A stretch of DNA of 64,000 bases, from NCBI GenBank assembly GCA_035651815.1, contig DASRFB010000103.1:21312-85311 (forward strand), in the 5' to 3' direction. The DNA is from VBDM01 sp035651815. Lineage in GTDB: Bacteria; Pseudomonadota; Gammaproteobacteria; Burkholderiales; SG8-39. Under the pieces are notes generated by a model that was not told where the DNA came from, did not search any database, and worked only from the letters and a program-made list of their open reading frames with translations. Made by a program: the position numbers and the translations under genes. This document shows positions 1-7,863 of this stretch, one piece after another; position 1 is the stretch's first letter; each line of letters opens with the position of its first letter.

Positions 1-215
1 TTGATGCGCAGCTCGTAGTGCGAGAGGAACCTCGTCCCCCGGTGGTAGATGCCGTGCTCGTCGACGCCGACGCGCGGGATGTCGCCGTAGCCGTCGAACA
101 GGCCGAAGGTCTCGCCGTGCTTGAGCACGCGCGTGGGATCGCCGTGCCGCGAGTGGGTGGCGAGGACGTACCACCGGTCCTCGATCCGGATCGCCTCTTC
201 CATCGACAGGTTCAT
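1..215 (-). CDS. Glycogen debranching (amylo-alpha-1,6-glucosidase-like) enzyme, N-terminal fragment
   Basis: Only the first 71 or so codons lie in the window; the gene continues past the left edge. The ATG at 215 overlaps the stop of the upstream glycosyltransferase in an ATGA, so the two are translationally coupled. The translated start contains RWYVLATHSRHGDP, then GLFDGYGDIPRVG and GTRFLSHYELRI. This matches my recollection of the N-terminal domain of bacterial amylo-alpha-1,6-glucosidase-type debranching enzymes, which precedes a C-terminal (alpha/alpha)6 catalytic barrel. The catalytic part is not visible, so the assignment rests on the N-terminal motif and on linkage to a GT4 glycosyltransferase, a pairing common in bacteria. 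Confidence 0.7.
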   Translation of the reverse strand, partial: MNLSMEEAIRIEDRWYVLATHSRHGDPTRVLKHGETFGLFDGYGDIPRVGVDEHGIYHRGTRFLSHYELRI

Positions 216-1285
216 AGACGCCCCGCCTCCTGCTCATCCATGCGGCTCGCGCGCGGCTCGGGCGGCTCGAGCAGCCGCCGGTAGACCGACAGGTATTCGC
301 GCGCCATGCGCTGCGCGGAGAAGCGCTCCTCGAAAACCCGCCGGCACGCGGCGCGGTCGAGCGTCCCGATCCTTCCGATCGCCGCCGCGGCGCCGCGTTC
401 GTCATCGACCACGAAGCCGGTGACGCCGTTCACCATGATCTCGGGGACCGAGCCGCAGCGCCAGGCGAGCACCGGGGTGCCGCACGCCATCGCCTCGATC
501 ATCACCAGGCCGAACGGCTCGGGCCAGTCGATGGGGAAGAGCAGCGCGAGCGCGTCGCCGAGGAAGCGGCGCTTCTCGGCCTCGCCGATCTCGCCGACGA
601 ACTCGACCCCGGGGCCGTTCAGCATCGGCCGTATGACTTCCTCGAAGTATTGCTGGTCGAGCTTCTCGATCTTGGCCGCGATCTTGAGCGGGATGCCGAC
701 CGCGCGCGCGAGGCGGATCGCGCGGTCCGGGCGCTTCTCGGGCGATATGCGGCCGAGGAACGCGAGGTACGAGCCCGGGCGCGCGCCGAACGGATAGAGC
801 TGGGGCGGCAGGCCGTGGTGGACGGTCGCGAGCCAGTTCGCCCACGCCATCGGGCGGCGCTGGGCCTCCGAGATCGACACGAGCGGCAGCTCGGTGAAGC
901 GCCGGTGCACCATCTGCAGCTCCGGCAGGTCGAGCCGGCTGTGCATCGTCGTCAGCGACGGCACCGGAAGGCGCCGCGCGAGCGGCAGCTGCAGATAGTC
1001 CAGATGGAAGTGCACGATGTCGAACTCGCGCGCCGCCTCGAACACGTGGTCCAGCATGACCAGGTGATACGCCATGGCGTCGCGGCACCCCGGATCGAGG
1101 CGCAATCCCTGTGGCGCCATCGGGCGCAGCCGCGCGCGCGTGCGCGAGTCGGCGGTCGCGAACAGCGTGACCTCGTGGCCCTGGGCGACCAGCTCTTCCG
1201 TGAGGTAGGAGACGACGCGCTCGGTGCCGCCATAGAGCCGGGGCGGCACGCTTTCATAAAGGGGGGCGACGATGGCGACGCGCAA
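212..1285 (-). CDS. Glycosyltransferase family 4 protein
   Basis: A 357-residue GT-B fold retaining glycosyltransferase. The N-terminus MRVAIVAPLYESVPP followed by GGTERVVSYLTEEL is typical of GT4 enzymes found beside debranching enzymes. The C-terminal half has the nucleotide-sugar signature PEPFGLVMIEAMACGTPV, with the two Glu residues of the EX7E motif. The start is a TTG at 1285 that gives a canonical N-terminus; no strong ribosome binding site precedes it. The stop overlaps the start of the debranching-type gene. Donor and acceptor cannot be read from the sequence; glycogen, trehalose or a related alpha-glucan are reasonable guesses from the partner. Confidence 0.85.
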   Translation of the reverse strand: MRVAIVAPLYESVPPRLYGGTERVVSYLTEELVAQGHEVTLFATADSRTRARLRPMAPQGLRLDPGCRDAMAYHLVMLDHVFEAAREFDIVHFHLDYLQLPLARRLPVPSLTTMHSRLDLPELQMVHRRFTELPLVSISEAQRRPMAWANWLATVHHGLPPQLYPFGARPGSYLAFLGRISPEKRPDRAIRLARAVGIPLKIAAKIEKLDQQYFEEVIRPMLNGPGVEFVGEIGEAEKRRFLGDALALLFPIDWPEPFGLVMIEAMACGTPVLAWRCGSVPEIMVNGVTGFVVDDERGAAAAIGRIGTLDRAACRRVFEERFSAQRMAREYLSVYRRLLEPPEPRASRMDEQEAGRL

Positions 1286-1462
1286 CGCGATGAGACCTTG
1301 GTAGTCGAACGTGGGAGGGATGCGCCTCGGTCGCGCACGCTGCGGGCTCTGCGGCCCGGCCTATAGGAAAGACATCGCACCGGCGGCGGGGGTTCCGTCC
1401 GGCACTGCGCCCGGCGCGGCGGCGGCGATGCTACAGTCTGGCCGACAGCCAGGAGAATGCCC

Positions 1463-2410
1463 GTGCCCCGATCCGCGCCCGTCCGAGTCGCCATCCCCGA
1501 CATGATCTCGCCGTCGTACTTTCCCGCGATCGCCGCGGTCGAGCTCGGCTACTTCCGCGAGGAAGGGATCGACGCGACGCTCGAGCTGCTCTATCCGGTG
1601 ACGAAGACCTACGAGGAGCTGCGCGACGGGCGGCTCGATTTCGTCGGCGGCGCCGCGCACGCCCCGCTGTACGCGTTCCCCGGCTGGAAAGGCTGCAAGC
1701 TGCTCGCCGCGCTCGCGCAGAACATGTACTGGTTCCTGGTGGTGCGCAAGGACCTCGCCGACCGGACGAAGCCTCGGCGCGGCGACCTTTCGGTGGTGAA
1801 GGGCCTGCGCATCGGCGCGGCGCCGGGCCCCGTCGACGGGCTCAGGCGCATGCTGCGCGAGGCCGGGATCGACCCCGAGCGCGAGGTGAAGATCGGCCCC
1901 GTCCCCGGCTGGGCGTCGGCGGGCGCGTCGTTCGGCCTCATGGCCGCGCACGCGCTCGAGGAGGGCAAGCTCGACGGATTCTGGGCGAACGGGATGGGCG
2001 CCGAGGTCGCGGTGCGCCGCGGGGTCGGCGCGCTCGTGCTCGACGCGCGCCGCGGCGACGGTCCGCGCGGCTCGCAGCACTACACCTTCCCTGCCCTCGT
2101 GACGACGCAGAAATGGATCGACGAGCAGCCCGAAGTCGTCGCCGGCGCCGTGCGCGCGACGGCGCGCGCGCAGGCGGCGCTTCGCGCCGACCCCGCGCTC
2201 GCGACGCGCGCGGCGGGCATGTTCCCCGAGGCCGAGCGCGCCCTGATCGCGGAGCTCGTGCGGCGCGACGCGCCGTTCTACGATCCGGCGATCGACGCGG
2301 CGACCGCGGGCGCGCTCAACGACTTCGCGCGCGACATCGGCATTCTCGAGGGCGCTCCGGGCTACGAGGACACGGTCGCGGTGCGCTTCCGCGGCGACTG
2401 GAAGCCGTAG
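1463..2410 (+). CDS. NMT1/THI5-like substrate-binding protein without signal peptide
   Basis: A two-lobe periplasmic-binding-protein fold of the NMT1/THI5/SsuA type. The N-terminal strand is followed by FPAIAAVELGYFREEGIDA, the usual start of this family. A GTG at 1463 has an AGGAG eight bases upstream; an ATG at 1457 is in frame but only one base from that AGGAG, so I prefer the GTG. Neither start gives a signal peptide, and no in-frame upstream extension provides one. No ABC permease or ATPase lies next to it. It may be cytoplasmic, act as an enzyme-like member of the fold, or be exported by an unrecognised route. Confidence 0.75.
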   Translation: MPRSAPVRVAIPDMISPSYFPAIAAVELGYFREEGIDATLELLYPVTKTYEELRDGRLDFVGGAAHAPLYAFPGWKGCKLLAALAQNMYWFLVVRKDLADRTKPRRGDLSVVKGLRIGAAPGPVDGLRRMLREAGIDPEREVKIGPVPGWASAGASFGLMAAHALEEGKLDGFWANGMGAEVAVRRGVGALVLDARRGDGPRGSQHYTFPALVTTQKWIDEQPEVVAGAVRATARAQAALRADPALATRAAGMFPEAERALIAELVRRDAPFYDPAIDAATAGALNDFARDIGILEGAPGYEDTVAVRFRGDWKP

Positions 2411-2417
2411 CGCGGGC

Positions 2418-2447
2418 AAAAAAAACCCGCGCCGGTGCCGGCGCGGG
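2418..2447 (-). terminator. Intrinsic terminator of the Ser-rich lipoprotein gene
   Basis: A perfect 10-bp GC stem (2426-2435 with 2438-2447) with a two-base loop is followed on the minus strand by eight U residues (2425-2418). It sits 21 bases after the stop of the minus-strand lipoprotein gene and also separates it from the convergent gene ending at 2410. Confidence 0.85.
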
Positions 2448-2468
2448 ATGGGCGCGGCCGCGAAAAGC

Positions 2469-2876
2469 TCAGCCGCCGCTCTTGGTGCTGCCCGAGCCCG
2501 ACGAGCTGTTGCTCGCGGTGTCGCTCGAGCCCGAGGAGCCGCTGCTCGACGCGGACGGGGTGGAGCCGCTGCTGCTCGAAGGCTGGTCGCTCGAGGGGCT
2601 GCTGGAGCTCGAGGGCGAGCTGGAGCTCGGCGTCGAGGACGACGACGAGCTGCCGCTCTTGTCGTTCTTGTTCATCGCCAGGCTGCCGGTCGACGAGCTG
2701 GACGAACCCGAGGGGCTGGTGGACGGCGAGGACGACGCCATGCCCGAGGAGCCCGATGAGCCCGACGAGCCCGACTGGGACAGGCGCGAGTCGCTGCCGC
2801 GATCGCAAGCCGAGAGTCCGAAGGTCGCCGCTATCGCGGCGGCCACGGCGGTAAGAAAGAATCGTTTCTGCAGCAT
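2469..2876 (-). CDS. Serine-rich low-complexity lipoprotein
   Basis: A 135-residue predicted lipoprotein. Residues 1-23 form a signal peptide and LSAC at 21-24 is a lipobox with Cys24 as the lipidated residue. The rest is almost entirely Ser with Gly, Pro, Thr and Asp. A short island around TGSLAMNKNDKSG interrupts the run. The ATG at 2876 has AGGAG at suitable spacing. No enzymatic motif is present. It probably forms a flexible extension from the outer membrane; low-complexity Ser tracts can also be targets of modification. I do not recognise a named family. Confidence 0.75.
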   Translation of the reverse strand: MLQKRFFLTAVAAAIAATFGLSACDRGSDSRLSQSGSSGSSGSSGMASSSPSTSPSGSSSSSTGSLAMNKNDKSGSSSSSSTPSSSSPSSSSSPSSDQPSSSSGSTPSASSSGSSGSSDTASNSSSGSGSTKSGG

Positions 2877-3112
2877 GTCGGCAATCTCCTGAATGAGAAT
2901 AATAGGGCGTGCTCCTGATCGAATCAGGCAAGCGGACTCTCGCAATGCGTATGCCAGCCCCGGACCCGGCGCAAAAGCGCGCTTCGCTAGTCCATGCGAC
3001 ACCGGCATTCCGGAAAATTTTTCAAACGCCCGTGTGGCATTTACCGGCGGGGAAGCGTGCTACGATTCGCGGCCCCGGCGAGCGTCGTTCGGGCACGACA
3101 GCGGAGGCGTAC

Positions 3113-4258
3113 ATGAAGCGCAGCACCGATCGCTTTCTCACCACGCACACCGGCAGTCTCCCCCGGCCGGACGACCTCATCCGGACGATGTACGCGAAGG
3201 AGGAAGGCGTTCCGGTCGACCGCGCGGCGCTCGACGCGCGCATCCGCGCGGCGGTCGAGGAGACGGTGCGCAAGCAGGCCGAGGCGGGCGTCGATCTCGT
3301 GAACGACGGCGAGATGAGCAAGCCGAGCTACGCCACCTACGTGAAGGACCGGCTGAGCGGCTTCGGCGGCACGGGGAACACCTTCGTCTACCAGGACCTC
3401 GCCGATTTCCCGACGCTCGAGAAGCGCGTGTTCGGCGACCCGGGGCGCTCGCGCCGCAAGACGCCCGCGTGCAACGGCCCGATCGGCGTGCGCGACCCGC
3501 AGGCCGCCGAGGCCGACGCGCGCAACCTCGCGGACGCGGCCGCGCGCGTGAAGGCCGAGGGGACGTTCATGAGCGCGGCCTCCCCGGGAGTGGTCTCGCT
3601 CTTCTTCCGCAACGACTACTACAAGACCCAGGAGGAATACCTGTTCGCGATCGCCGACGCGATGCGCCGCGAGTACGAGACGGTCGCGAACGCGGGCATC
3701 GTGCTGCAGATCGACTGCCCCGACCTCGCCATGGGGCGGCACATCCAGTACGCGAGCCTGCCGCTCGCCGAGTTCCGCAAGCGGATACGCCTGCACGTCG
3801 AGGCGCTGAACCACGCGCTCGCCAACATCCCGCCCGAGCGGCTGCGCATGCACCTGTGCTGGGGGAACTACGAGGGCCCGCACCACTGCGACGTGCCGCT
3901 CGCCGACATCATCGACGTCGTCTTCGCGGCGCGGCCGAGCGCGATCTCGTTCGAGGCGGCGAACCCGCGCCACGCGCACGAGTGGACGCTGTTCGAGCGC
4001 GTCAAGCTGCCCGAGGGCAAGGTGCTCATCCCGGGCGTGCTCGAATCGAAGACGAACTTCATCGAGCACCCCGAGCTGGTCGCGCAGCGCATCGGGCGCT
4101 ACGCGAAGCGGGTCGGCCCCGAGAACGTGATCGCCGGAACCGACTGCGGCTACGGCACCTGGGTGGGCCAGGCCGCGGTCGACCCGCACGTGGTGTGGGC
4201 GAAGCTCGCCGCGATGGCCGAAGGCGCGCGCCTCGCGTCGAAGCAGTTTTTCAAATAA
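3113..4258 (+). CDS. Cobalamin-independent methionine synthase II-like methyltransferase (MetE C-terminal domain type)
   Basis: A 381-residue single-domain protein of the MetE C-terminal/UROD-like barrel superfamily. Full MetE is about 750 residues, so this is the short class that lacks the N-terminal domain. It opens with TTHTGSLPRPDDLI, typical of the family. The zinc ligands appear as the HLC of RMHLCWGNYEG and the Cys of AGTDCGYGTW. The ATG at 3113 follows GGAGG. Short homologues have been linked to methyl transfer from unusual donors or to catabolism of methylated compounds, so methionine synthesis should not be assumed. No met genes are adjacent. Confidence 0.85.
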   Translation: MKRSTDRFLTTHTGSLPRPDDLIRTMYAKEEGVPVDRAALDARIRAAVEETVRKQAEAGVDLVNDGEMSKPSYATYVKDRLSGFGGTGNTFVYQDLADFPTLEKRVFGDPGRSRRKTPACNGPIGVRDPQAAEADARNLADAAARVKAEGTFMSAASPGVVSLFFRNDYYKTQEEYLFAIADAMRREYETVANAGIVLQIDCPDLAMGRHIQYASLPLAEFRKRIRLHVEALNHALANIPPERLRMHLCWGNYEGPHHCDVPLADIIDVVFAARPSAISFEAANPRHAHEWTLFERVKLPEGKVLIPGVLESKTNFIEHPELVAQRIGRYAKRVGPENVIAGTDCGYGTWVGQAAVDPHVVWAKLAAMAEGARLASKQFFK

Positions 4259-4263
4259 GGATT

Positions 4264-4340
4264 GTCATCCTGAGGAGCGAAGCGACGAAGGATCTGCTTT
4301 TCGCCGCGTAAAGCAGATCCTTCGCTTCGCTCAGGATGAC
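4264..4340. repeat. Inverted pair of an ATCCTGAGCGAAGCGAAGGAT-type palindromic repeat
   Basis: Two copies of a 31-base element face each other. The right arm is 4310-4340 and the left arm 4264-4300. The left arm carries two three-base insertions relative to the right. Together they form a long hairpin straight after the MetE-like gene stop. A third copy lies at 52473-52503. The core, tcctgagcgaagcgaaggat, is itself partly palindromic and is a widespread intergenic repeat type in bacteria. Confidence 0.85.
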
Positions 4341-4343
4341 GGC

Positions 4344-4380
4344 AAAAAAAACCGCGCCGCGGTTCGCCGCGGCGCGGTTT
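4344..4380. terminator. Strong intrinsic terminator, mainly serving the minus strand
   Basis: An 11-bp perfect GC stem (4352-4362 with 4367-4377) encloses a four-base loop. Eight A residues at 4344-4351 give an eight-U tail on the minus strand, so it ends the gene at 4398-4793. On the plus strand only three T residues follow, making it a weaker terminator for the MetE-like gene. Confidence 0.85.
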
Positions 4381-4397
4381 CGAGACGTCGAAGGGCG

Positions 4398-4793
4398 CTA
4401 CGACTGGCGCGTGTTCGGGTCGCCGGTCGAGCCGTAGGGGCTCGACGAGCCCTCGGACGGGTTCTGCGCGTACTGGCCGCTCGAGCTGCTGCCGTACTGC
4501 TGATTGCTCGCGTGACGGTCCTTGTCGTGGTCGCGGTCCTTGTCGCGTCCGCGGTGCCTGCCGTTGTCGCGGTCGTCGTTCTGCGCGTAGCGGTCGTTCC
4601 GCTCCTGGCCGTAGGTATCCGTCGAGCGGTCGCTCGAGCCGAGCGAGCCCTGCACCGACGCGCCGCCGACGTTCGCGCTCGCCGAGGGCCCTTGGGACCC
4701 ATACGAAGAGCTGCTGTTGTCGTCGGCGAGCGCGGCGAGCGGTGCGGCGAGCGCGCCTGCGAGAGCGGCGGCAAGAATGGTCTTCGATCGCAT
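4398..4793 (-). CDS. Small secreted Ser/Asp/Arg-rich protein
   Basis: A 131-residue protein with a signal peptide of about 23 residues (cleavage after ALA, before DDNSSSS). The mature part is low complexity: Ser/Gly/Tyr stretches flank a charged stretch of alternating Asp, Arg, Lys and His around residues 75-92. The ATG at 4793 is preceded by AAAGGAG at good spacing. There is no lipobox and no Cys. The composition suggests a disordered periplasmic or surface protein. It resembles in style the Ser-rich lipoprotein at 2469-2876, but the two are not alignable. Confidence 0.7.
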   Translation of the reverse strand: MRSKTILAAALAGALAAPLAALADDNSSSSYGSQGPSASANVGGASVQGSLGSSDRSTDTYGQERNDRYAQNDDRDNGRHRGRDKDRDHDKDRHASNQQYGSSSSGQYAQNPSEGSSSPYGSTGDPNTRQS

Positions 4794-4895
4794 TACAGAA
4801 TCTCCTTTGAGTAAAGAATCGGAATCACCCGGCGTGCCGGGCAGGAGAATTCATGCAACGCGCGTGCCCGAGCCACGTCGGGCGAGGACGACAGG

Positions 4896-5600
4896 CTATT
4901 CGGTCGCGAAGCGGGCGATCAGCTGCTTCACTTTCTGCGACGGCGCGAGGAACTGGCAGCCCCAGCGCTGCGCGCGGCGGCCGTCGGCGAACTCGACCGG
5001 CCGGGAGTGGCGCACCTCGAGATCGACCGCGATCGCGCCCGCGTCGCCGCTCTCGATGCGGCAGCCGGTGATGCGCGTGCCCGCGGCCGGCACGATGCTG
5101 ACGCCGTGCAGGAGCAATCCGATCCCGCCTTCGCTGATGTCCATGATCTCCGCCTGCAGCGGCGCGCCGGTGCCGACGGGAATGGTGCAGACGACCGGGA
5201 AGCCCTGCGGAACCTGCGCGCGCGGGTGCGCGCGCCGCTGCCGCGTGACGATCGCCCGCGGATAGCCGAGACGCACCGACGCGGGCGCGTGACCGCTCGG
5301 TCGCGGATCGGTCGACGCGAACTCGATCTGCATGCCGCCGAACTCGGCGACGAACGTCGCGAGCGGCCGCTCGGGCAGCGTCCGCGACGCCGATCCGGGC
5401 GCCGGATCGACGACGATGTATTGCCGGCCGGCGTCGAGCAGCGCGAGCCGCCAGGTCGAGTGCGCGCGGCCCTCGGCGTCGAGCGCCGCCAGCGACTGCT
5501 TGCGGATAAGCAGCGCCTGCAGCACCCGCTCGACCTCGTCGGCGGAGGTGGAAACGACGCCGGGAGCGAGCGTCAGCGTATTCGGATGCGGTGTCGCCAA
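4896..5600 (-). CDS. PilZ-domain protein with YcgR-like architecture
   Basis: A 234-residue protein with an N-terminal YcgR-like region (about 15-115) and a C-terminal PilZ domain. Both c-di-GMP contacts are present: RxxxR at R123-R127 in RRAHPR and DxSxxG at 154-159 in DISEGGIGL. YcgR-type proteins bind c-di-GMP and can brake the flagellar motor or alter surface behaviour. The start is a TTG at 5600, weakly supported by an upstream GAGGG. It lies 12 bases after the SDR gene, and a second PilZ protein lies upstream of that, so all three probably share a transcript. No flagellar gene is in the window. Confidence 0.85.
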   Translation of the reverse strand: MATPHPNTLTLAPGVVSTSADEVERVLQALLIRKQSLAALDAEGRAHSTWRLALLDAGRQYIVVDPAPGSASRTLPERPLATFVAEFGGMQIEFASTDPRPSGHAPASVRLGYPRAIVTRQRRAHPRAQVPQGFPVVCTIPVGTGAPLQAEIMDISEGGIGLLLHGVSIVPAAGTRITGCRIESGDAGAIAVDLEVRHSRPVEFADGRRAQRWGCQFLAPSQKVKQLIARFATE

Positions 5601-5612
5601 GGTTTCGAGCCC

Positions 5613-6371
5613 TCAACCGCGGCCGATGAACGGCATCTTGGTCGCCATGATGGTCATGAACTGCACGTTGGTGTCGAGCGGGAGTCCCGCCATGTACAGC
5701 ACCGCGCGCCCGACCTCGTCGACCTCCATCAGCGGCTCGGCGGCGATCGTGCCGTTCGCCTGCGGAACGCCGTTCGCCATGCGCGACGCGAGCTCGGTGC
5801 GCGCGTTGCCGATGTCGATCTGCCCGCAGGCGATGTCGTACTTGCGGCCGTCGAGCGACGTCGCGCGCGTGAGGCCGGTGATCGCGTGCTTGGTCGCCGT
5901 ATACGGCGCGGAGTTCGGACGCGGCACGTGCGCGGAGATCGAGCCGTTGTTGATGATGCGGCCGCCGCGCGGGTCCTGGCTCTTCATGATGCGGATCGCC
6001 TCCTGCGTGCACAGGAACGCGCCGGTCAGGTTGGTGTCGACGACGGCCTTCCACTGCTCGACGGTCAGGTCCTCGAGCATGACGTTGCCCGGCGTGCCGA
6101 TCCCGGCGTTGTTGAAGAGCAGGTCGAGCCGGCCGAATTGCTCGCGCGTCCTCGCGAACAGCGCGCGCACCGACGCCGGATCGCCGACGTCGGTCGGGAC
6201 CGCGAGCGCGCGCGACTTCGCCGCGCCCGCCGCGGCGAGCGCCTGCTCGAGCCTGTCCTTGCGCCGGCCGGCGAGCACCACGCTCCAGCCGGCGCCGAGC
6301 AGCGCGAGCGCGGCGGCCTTGCCGATGCCGGTGCCGCCGCCGGTGACCACTGCGATCTTCGATGCGTTCAT
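5613..6371 (-). CDS. Short-chain dehydrogenase/reductase
   Basis: A 252-residue classical SDR. The cofactor motif TGGGTGIG lies at 10-17, NNAG at 87-90 and the catalytic tetrad at N114, S144, Y157 and K161 (YTATK). The ATG at 6371 gives the standard N-terminal strand. The family oxidises or reduces hydroxyl and keto groups with NAD(P)(H); the substrate cannot be inferred. It is sandwiched between two PilZ-domain genes on the same strand, which is unusual for a metabolic SDR. It may be a passenger in that operon or make a small molecule relevant to surface behaviour. Confidence 0.9.
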   Translation of the reverse strand: MNASKIAVVTGGGTGIGKAAALALLGAGWSVVLAGRRKDRLEQALAAAGAAKSRALAVPTDVGDPASVRALFARTREQFGRLDLLFNNAGIGTPGNVMLEDLTVEQWKAVVDTNLTGAFLCTQEAIRIMKSQDPRGGRIINNGSISAHVPRPNSAPYTATKHAITGLTRATSLDGRKYDIACGQIDIGNARTELASRMANGVPQANGTIAAEPLMEVDEVGRAVLYMAGLPLDTNVQFMTIMATKMPFIGRG

Positions 6372-6396
6372 GCTTTCTACCCTCGTCGGTTGTAGC

Positions 6397-7098
6397 TCAG
6401 GCGGCCCCGGGGCCCTTCGCCGTGCACACGGCGACGAGCTGGCGCACGCCCGGCGCCGCGGGATCGACAAAACGGCAGCCCGAGCGCTGCGTATGCTCGC
6501 GCTCGCTCAGCAGCGCGACCTGCGAGTAGCGCACCTCGAGGTCGAAGATGCTGGGCGCCATCCTCAGCCCCGTGACCACGCAGCCCTTCAGGATCGTCCC
6601 GGGCTCGAGGCTGATGTCGGCAGGATACAGCAGGCCGATGCCGCCTGAGCTGATGTCGACCACCTCGGCGTCGAACGGCATGTCGCCGCTCGCGTCGGCC
6701 AGGCAGTGGAGCGGCGGCGATATGGCGACGCGCGGATCGGCGCGGCGCGCGTAGCTCGCGAGCACGTCCGGGAAGTCGAGGCGGATGAGCGGCCGGCCGT
6801 CGTGCTCCAGGCGCGCGGCGTTGCTCGCCGCGAACTCGAAGTAGCGCTCGCCGACGGTCGCGCAGAAGATGGCGCGCAGGCGCGACACCAGCGCCTCGTT
6901 CGCGAGGTCGTCGGCGCTCGCGTCGACGACGATGTGGCGCAGGCCCGGGTCGATTTGCCGCAGCCGCGACACGAACTGCATCGTGCCGCGCGCCACGTGC
7001 GAGAGCAGCGGCGTGCCGCGCGACGCGAGCAGCTCGAGCACCCGCGCGATCTCCTGCGGCGCTCGCGTGATGTGCTCCGCCGGGAGCGCGTCGCTCAC
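6397..7098 (-). CDS. Second PilZ-domain protein with YcgR-like architecture
   Basis: A 233-residue paralogue in architecture of the protein at 4896-5600. It has an N-terminal YcgR-like half and a C-terminal PilZ domain with R119-R123 (RRADPR) and D148-G153 (DISSGGIGL). The two are clearly diverged, which argues for distinct partners rather than a recent duplication. The start is a GTG at 7098 that overlaps the stop of the preceding gene as GTGA, so translation is coupled to the anchored coiled-coil protein. Predicted to bind c-di-GMP. Confidence 0.85.
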   Translation of the reverse strand: MSDALPAEHITRAPQEIARVLELLASRGTPLLSHVARGTMQFVSRLRQIDPGLRHIVVDASADDLANEALVSRLRAIFCATVGERYFEFAASNAARLEHDGRPLIRLDFPDVLASYARRADPRVAISPPLHCLADASGDMPFDAEVVDISSGGIGLLYPADISLEPGTILKGCVVTGLRMAPSIFDLEVRYSQVALLSEREHTQRSGCRFVDPAAPGVRQLVAVCTAKGPGAA

Positions 7099-7760
7099 CG
7101 CGTGCTCATCCCGCGCGCGCGCCGCATCTCGTCGGCCACGCGCTCGGCCGACTCGGAGGCGCGCCGGCGCGCGTCGGCGGCGAGGCCTTCGTCGAGCAGC
7201 GCCGAGGCGTCGACCTGCGCCGCGAGCTTGGCGCGGGCGTCGGGAAAGGCGTCGAGCTCGTGCGCGAGCGCGCCGGCGGCGACGCCGTAATCGAAGTAGC
7301 GCTTCTCGAGGTCGTCCTTGATCTGGAGCGCGCGGCGGAGGAAGTCCGCCGTGCGGCGGTTGGCGTAGTTCATGTGCTGCGCGAGCGCCCTGGCGCCTTC
7401 GTCGACCCGCTGCCGGGCGCGCTCCTCGCGCGCGAGCTCGCGCAGGATCTGGCGCGCCGAGAGCGCGTACTCCTCGGCGGCGTAGGCGAGCGAGCGCCCG
7501 GGCGCCGTCTTGACGCGCTCGAAGTCGGCGAGCCGCGCGTCCAGGCCCGCCGCCTCCGCGTCGAGCCGGGCGAGGCCCCCGCCGCTGCCGGGATGGGCGC
7601 GCAGCCCGTCGCGCAGCCCGGCGCTCGCCTCCTGCACCAGCGCCGAAGCGGCGCGGCGCAGCTCGGCGCGCTGGTGCGCGCTCCAGGCGCCCCAGCCGGC
7701 GGCGGCCGCGATCGCGGCGGCCAGCACCAGCACGGCGCGCTTCGGTCCCGACGTCGCCAT
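7095..7760 (-). CDS. Membrane-anchored helical protein of unknown function
   Basis: A 221-residue protein starting MATSGPKRAVLVL. One N-terminal membrane segment (about residues 8-28) is followed by a long Ala/Arg/Glu-rich region that should be helical, with coiled-coil stretches. An in-frame TTG at 7796 would add 12 residues but has no better ribosome binding site, so I chose the ATG at 7760. No catalytic motif is seen. It resembles the periplasmic helical part of a chemoreceptor or DAHL-like sensor but lacks any output domain. It heads the PilZ/SDR/PilZ cluster and could be a sensor or scaffold for it. Confidence 0.65.
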   Translation of the reverse strand: MATSGPKRAVLVLAAAIAAAAGWGAWSAHQRAELRRAASALVQEASAGLRDGLRAHPGSGGGLARLDAEAAGLDARLADFERVKTAPGRSLAYAAEEYALSARQILRELAREERARQRVDEGARALAQHMNYANRRTADFLRRALQIKDDLEKRYFDYGVAAGALAHELDAFPDARAKLAAQVDASALLDEGLAADARRRASESAERVADEMRRARGMSTR

Positions 7761-7863
7761 TGCGGCGGTTATACCGTCATCCGCCGGCGCCGACAACCCA
7801 CAAGTTGCGCGAGCGCCGTCCGAGGCGGCAAACTAGCCGCGCGACGACGAGGAGGAGCAGCGC

